This document shows positions 19,412-22,307 of a stretch of 22,307 nt of DNA, one piece after another; the stretch's first letter is position 1; each line of letters starts with the position of its first letter. Made by a program: the position numbers and the translations under genes. The notes under the pieces were generated by a model, which was given only the letters and a program-made list of their open reading frames with translations, was not told where the DNA came from and made no database searches. Source of the DNA: Chara braunii (lineage: Eukaryota > Streptophyta > Charophyceae > Charales > Characeae); assembly GCA_003427395.1 (NCBI GenBank), contig BFEA01000708.1, positions 409,349 through 431,655 of the forward strand, given 5' to 3'.

Positions 19412-20590
19412 CTACCTCAATGCATTGCCAACGGCAGCGACATACTCCTTGTCGGCAAGCGGCAAATCTTTTTTTGACAACGCCCAGTGAGATTCGTTCG
19501 GACTCTTTCCCAAAATCAGCTTTTGGAAATCGAAAAACTTTTGTTTTTCGGCCTCCTTGCCGGAAGGGTTCCCTTGAATGGCCATCGGCCTTCCTTCGTT
19601 CTCCCATGCCTCCCGCACGTCCAAGAACGCGGCCTTCTGCGATCGCTGCTTAGACATCTTGTGTCTCGTGTTTTCGTTGAGACTGACCCACCTATACCCC
19701 GCGAAATCTCGGTCGGAGAACCACACTACTCTCGCTGGCCACGAGTGCATCTTCCACAAATCGAATATCTGCTCACCCTCCAACTCCTTCACAGCAACCA
19801 CGGTGTGTTGTCCGTTAACAGGGTAATAGTAGTACTTGTCCTTGTCCTCTGGCTTGAAGACATCTTTATGAACCGTGTCAGCTTGCTCCGGCCTACGTGT
19901 CACCGGCTTGTAGATGGGTGCCAAAACGAGAGGGTTTTTCGTCCAGATCTTCTTCTCGCGGAATTGACTCAGCATCGCATCCTTGATGTCGTTCACAGTT
20001 TCGCGACTTAGACTGCGGTGGTTGTAATATCTTTCCCAAGGCGGGATGTCGCAGACCTTCCTGGGGTCGATGAGCAGTTGGACGGGGAGCTCCTTCTCCA
20101 CGATTTCACCGACATCGTTCCGCTCGTATTCGAGTCAGAACGCTGCCGCTTCGTCGCACTCCTGACCGACAGACCCTTCACCACCGCTCGCCGCGTCAGC
20201 AGTCTTCCGCCTTCGAAGTTTCTTCTGGCCATCGCCTTCTTCAGCTGCCACTTTCCGTTTCGATTTCCCCGAAGGTTCTCTCGCGGCCGCAGCGCCTGGA
20301 TCAGCCGAATCTCCTCCACCCGCGGCTTGTCCTTCGCGGATGGTCAAACCGCCGGGCCTCCTCGCTTTCTTACTTGCCGTCCCACCCTCTTCCTTCGTCG
20401 GTTTTTTTCCCGAGGCACGTTCTCCGTCACCACCTCCATCCCCGCCCATCAACGCCTCCGGTTTTCCTCTCATCCTCTTCATGCGGAGGGTTCCTTCTGC
20501 CACCTCCTGTCGCACCATCCTCTGTCGCTCGCTCTTCTTCTTCGAAGGATTTGCTCCCCGCCAGAGCTTTTGCGGACAGCGCCCATCCCT
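19412..20590 (-). pseudogene. ParB/sulfiredoxin-fold-like domain with basic N-terminal linker
   Basis: The frame opens at 20590 with a Lys/Arg/Gly-rich linker (KKARRPGG, KSKRKVAAEEGDGQKKLRRRK, possibly nuclear-localising) up to TGA 20135-20137. It resumes directly as LEYERNDVGEIVEKELPVQLLIDP. What follows matches the ParB N-terminal layout. There is a first strand (LPVQLLI), a helix (LSRETVNDIKDAMLSQF), a strand (NPLVLAPI), then YYYYPVNGQHTVVAVKEL in the place of the GERR/GxHR box, and WPARVVWFSD with SLNENTRHKMSKQ like the closing helix of the family. NGQHT replaces the usual Gly-x-Arg/His-Arg, so the CTPase-type basic box is altered. In phages and prophages this domain is often joined to DNA methyltransferases, as seems to be the case here. 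It ends in TAG 19412-19414, with the same frame open beyond. Confidence 0.62.
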
Positions 20591-21384
20591 TCAGCCTCAT
20601 TCCATCCAACATCTAGCCCCGATTTGCTTGAATCTCTTCTCGTCTCATCTCGAAGCGAATACATGTCGGCGCCGCAGCGGACCTTGATAAGTTTCGGAGT
20701 ACCGACCCGTTGAGTCGGTGTACCCTGAGAATGCAAGTCCGACGTGTTCCTAGGAGCATACGGGCCGACCTGCGTGTGAATGCTGCGTCCCTTGACCGGA
20801 CCCCCAGCGTCTTGAATCGGACTCTCGCGCCCAACTGCCGTACCTGGAGTTTCTTGAGCCAAGTCGGACGACCCCTCACGGGGTGGCAGAAGCCGGAAAA
20901 CATGCTCTGGCGGAAGAACTGGACGTTCTTTTGGCACCATCAGCGCGAGATCGAGATATTGCTCTGGCGATGGAAGACGCTTGCTGCCGCCATCGTAAAG
21001 GCCTTTGAAGTGAGAGCACAACGGCATGTTCGGGCCGTACCCCGCGAAACTCTTGATGGTCACCAGCACACCTTTAACACCTCTGAGAGGCAGTCTGCAC
21101 TCGTCGTACACGTCGTTAGTGTGCAGCTTGAGCAAACCTCCATGAGTCTTCGCGCAGGAGACGACGGTACCGAGAGGAACAACGTTGATCTCTCCCCCAG
21201 CGTCTGTAACGCAAGTGGGTCGAATGAAAACAGCTGGCCCAAAAAGGTCCCCCTGAACAACGAAATCCAAAAACCATGGTGCTCCCTTTGTGTGCATATA
21301 CTGAGGAGTAGGTTGCTGTACAGGTCGTCCCTCCCCGGGGGCAGATGGTCCAGCGCTTGTGGATGTGTTCTTTGCGGACGCCAT
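20479..21384 (-). CDS. N-terminal part of the large gene, unrecognised domain
   Basis: 302 codons from the strong ATG at 21382-21384. After a Ser/Gly/Pro-rich start, residues about 34-145 look globular (APWFLDFVVQGDLFGPAVF, then TVVSCAKTHGGLLKLH and VKGVLVTIKSFAGYGPNM). I cannot assign them to a family. From about residue 150 the composition becomes Pro/Gly/Ser-rich and probably disordered. The last ~35 codons overlap the next frame and read as low-complexity Arg-rich sequence, so the true protein probably leaves this frame before 20479 by an indel or an intron. It directly precedes the ParB-like part. Confidence 0.55.
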   Translation of the reverse strand: MASAKNTSTSAGPSAPGEGRPVQQPTPQYMHTKGAPWFLDFVVQGDLFGPAVFIRPTCVTDAGGEINVVPLGTVVSCAKTHGGLLKLHTNDVYDECRLPLRGVKGVLVTIKSFAGYGPNMPLCSHFKGLYDGGSKRLPSPEQYLDLALMVPKERPVLPPEHVFRLLPPREGSSDLAQETPGTAVGRESPIQDAGGPVKGRSIHTQVGPYAPRNTSDLHSQGTPTQRVGTPKLIKVRCGADMYSLRDETRRDSSKSGLDVGWNEAEGMGAVRKSSGGEQILRRRRASDRGWCDRRWQKEPSA

Positions 21385-21399
21385 TGTATTCCCACCCGT

Positions 21400-22256
21400 T
21401 GACTAGCACGCCCAACCTCAGGCCAACTCGGATGACTAATACGCCCAACCCTAGACCACTACAGAAGCGAAGTGCGAACAAACTCGGACTTAACGAAATG
21501 GAGGACGAAAAGGACATAAGAGATGGGTGTTCGAAATGCACACGAAGTCACAACAATCGGGTGAAGGATAGGAAAGACAGAAGTTCGGAGGGAAGACAAT
21601 AACTGTTCGGAAAGATTGCGACCCAACTAGATGCCCTCGAAACGAGTAAGATGTGGTTTATCGACAAGTGCGAAGGGTGTCGACAAGTGCGAACTAACTT
21701 GCAGTTATGTAGACAAGACAACAATGACAACCCGCTGCACTAGGGGAAAGTGGAAACTAACTCGGAATTGTGGAACTGAAGACCTGAAAGACGCACGAAA
21801 CGAGTAAGATGTGGTTTATCAACAAGTGCAAATCGACAAGTGAGAACTAACTCACAGTTCTGCTGACAGGACGACAATTGCAACCCGAAGTACAACGGGA
21901 AAGTACGAACTGACTCCGAATTGTGGAACTGAAGTCCTGGTTTATCGACAATTGCGAAGGGTTTCGACAAGTGCGAACTAACTCGCAGTTCTGTAGACAA
22001 GACAATAATGGCGATGCGCAGCACTAGGGGAAAGTACGAACTAACTCAGAATTGTGGAACTGAAGACCTGAAAGCCGCACGGGTTGGGTTGTCACCTCTA
22101 CAGCAGTGTTGCTTAAAAAGTGCGAACTAACTCGCATTTGTGGAAATAAACAACTGCCTTTAATGAAATATGTGTCTAACCTTGGGAAAACTGCGAATAA
22201 CCTCGCAGTTGTCACTCCTCGAATACTGTACGTCGCAAACTGCGAACTGACTCGCA
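21400..22256. promoter_or_regulatory. Right subterminal region with TGCGA-N6-TCGCA motifs
   Basis: Perfect motifs are at 21972-21987 and 22121-22136 (spacer ACTAAC), 22192-22207 (ATAACC) and 22241-22256 (ACTGAC). One-mismatch copies are at 21472 and 21688. Further relatives with altered arms but the ACTAAC spacer are near 21758, 21843, 21907 and 22033. Longer blocks repeat around them: GAAACGAGTAAGATGTGGTT at about 21638 and 21798, and GTGGAACTGAAG at three places. This lies directly upstream of the ATG of the large gene and so would contain its promoter. Confidence 0.7.
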
Positions 22257-22263
22257 ATATATC

Positions 22264-22267
<4 letters not shown>

Positions 22268-22307
<40 letters not shown>
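22268..22307. repeat. (TA)n microsatellite at the window end
   Basis: An uninterrupted TA run begins 12 bp after the last TGCGA-N6-TCGCA motif and continues past the window edge. It could be the insertion point of the element or ordinary simple sequence. Confidence 0.9.

Larger units (their letters stand above)
16397..21384 (-). pseudogene. Broken ~1,650-codon gene: ParB-like plus methyltransferase-like polyprotein
   Basis: The gene starts at ATG 21382-21384 in the good plant-like context ACAATGGCG. The first ~300 codons are in one frame. A shift near 20480-20590 then leads into a second frame that stays the same for about 1,398 codons (20590 to 16397). That frame is interrupted only by TGA 20135-20137 and TAG at 19412-19414, 18788-18790, 17687-17689 and 17654-17656. 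Residues on both sides of each stop read as continuing protein with no shift, so I treat the pieces as one decayed gene rather than five genes. Order of parts: unknown globular N-terminus, basic linker, ParB/Srx-like domain, helical middle, methyltransferase-like region, acidic and GSGGK-repeat C-terminus. The parts are described separately. Confidence 0.65.
11921..22256 (-). mobile_element. Candidate large DNA element with ParB/methyltransferase-like and Ulp1 genes
   Basis: Both flanks of a minus-strand gene block carry the exact motif TGCGA-N6-TCGCA. On the left it is at 11921-11936, 12436-12451 and 12894-12909. On the right it is at 21972-21987, 22121-22136, 22192-22207 and 22241-22256. 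Degenerate copies lie among them. Shared subterminal motifs around co-oriented genes are typical of class II transposons, whose transposase binds such repeats. The cargo includes a Ulp1-type protease, which several eukaryotic transposon families carry. I did not find a recognisable transposase, terminal inverted repeats or a target-site duplication, and the right end may lie beyond the window. The limits given are those of the motif clusters only. Confidence 0.5.

Noticed and set aside
18410-20713. Long plus-strand open frames
   Set aside because: They are antisense shadows of the minus-strand gene, whose frames carry the recognisable motifs.

Overview
This is eukaryotic, repeat-dominated nuclear DNA, and I see no convincing intact host gene. 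The Ty3/gypsy remnant with an initiator-Met-tRNA-type primer site, the second LTR remnant, the plant-like start context (ACAATGGCG) on the largest gene, tandem TGACGTGG motifs and the satellite arrays suggest the green-plant lineage. A charophyte such as Chara is my guess from the overall look, not a proof. The window contains one 340-N gap and a few single Ns.

Layout. 1-2220: two tandem arrays built from hairpins. One is an 82-bp unit (45-260). The other is a ~63-bp periodic array (1011-2217) whose 31-bp hairpins change their stems while keeping base pairing. 2220-3605: unrecognised sequence. 3606-7998, minus strand: the 5' part of a Ty3/gypsy element (PBS, leader with bZIP-like tandem motifs, gag with zinc knuckle, a GGGAAAC -1 frameshift site touching the gag stop, aspartic protease, and the first third of reverse transcriptase). 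It is interrupted by a TAG and cut off at about 3606. 7998-9540: its LTR edge, then a second, plus-strand LTR remnant with the same unusual PBS. 9540-11800: inverted repeats, a C21 tract, the gap, and a four-copy ~275-bp satellite.

11.9-22.26 kb: what I consider the most interesting part, a candidate ~10-kb DNA transposon-like element. Its two ends (11.9-12.9 kb and 21.97-22.26 kb) share an exact 16-bp inverted motif, TGCGA-N6-TCGCA: three perfect copies on the left and four on the right. Between them, all on the minus strand, lie a Ulp1-type SUMO-protease-like gene, an acidic repeat-containing ORF, and a ~5-kb broken gene. That gene encodes an unrecognised N-terminal region, a ParB/sulfiredoxin-fold-like domain, a middle helical region, a region resembling a beta-class (DPPY-first) amino-methyltransferase, and a charged C-terminal region. 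ParB plus methyltransferase in one chain is known from phages and prophages, so finding it with a Ulp1 protease in a eukaryotic repeat is unusual.

The big gene keeps one reading frame for 4.2 kb but is cut by five stops: four TAG and one TGA, no TAA. The Ulp1 gene and the gypsy RT are also broken by TAG. This fits decay by C-to-T change (CAG or TGG to TAG, CGA to TGA). UAG readthrough is the less likely alternative. I could not identify a transposase.
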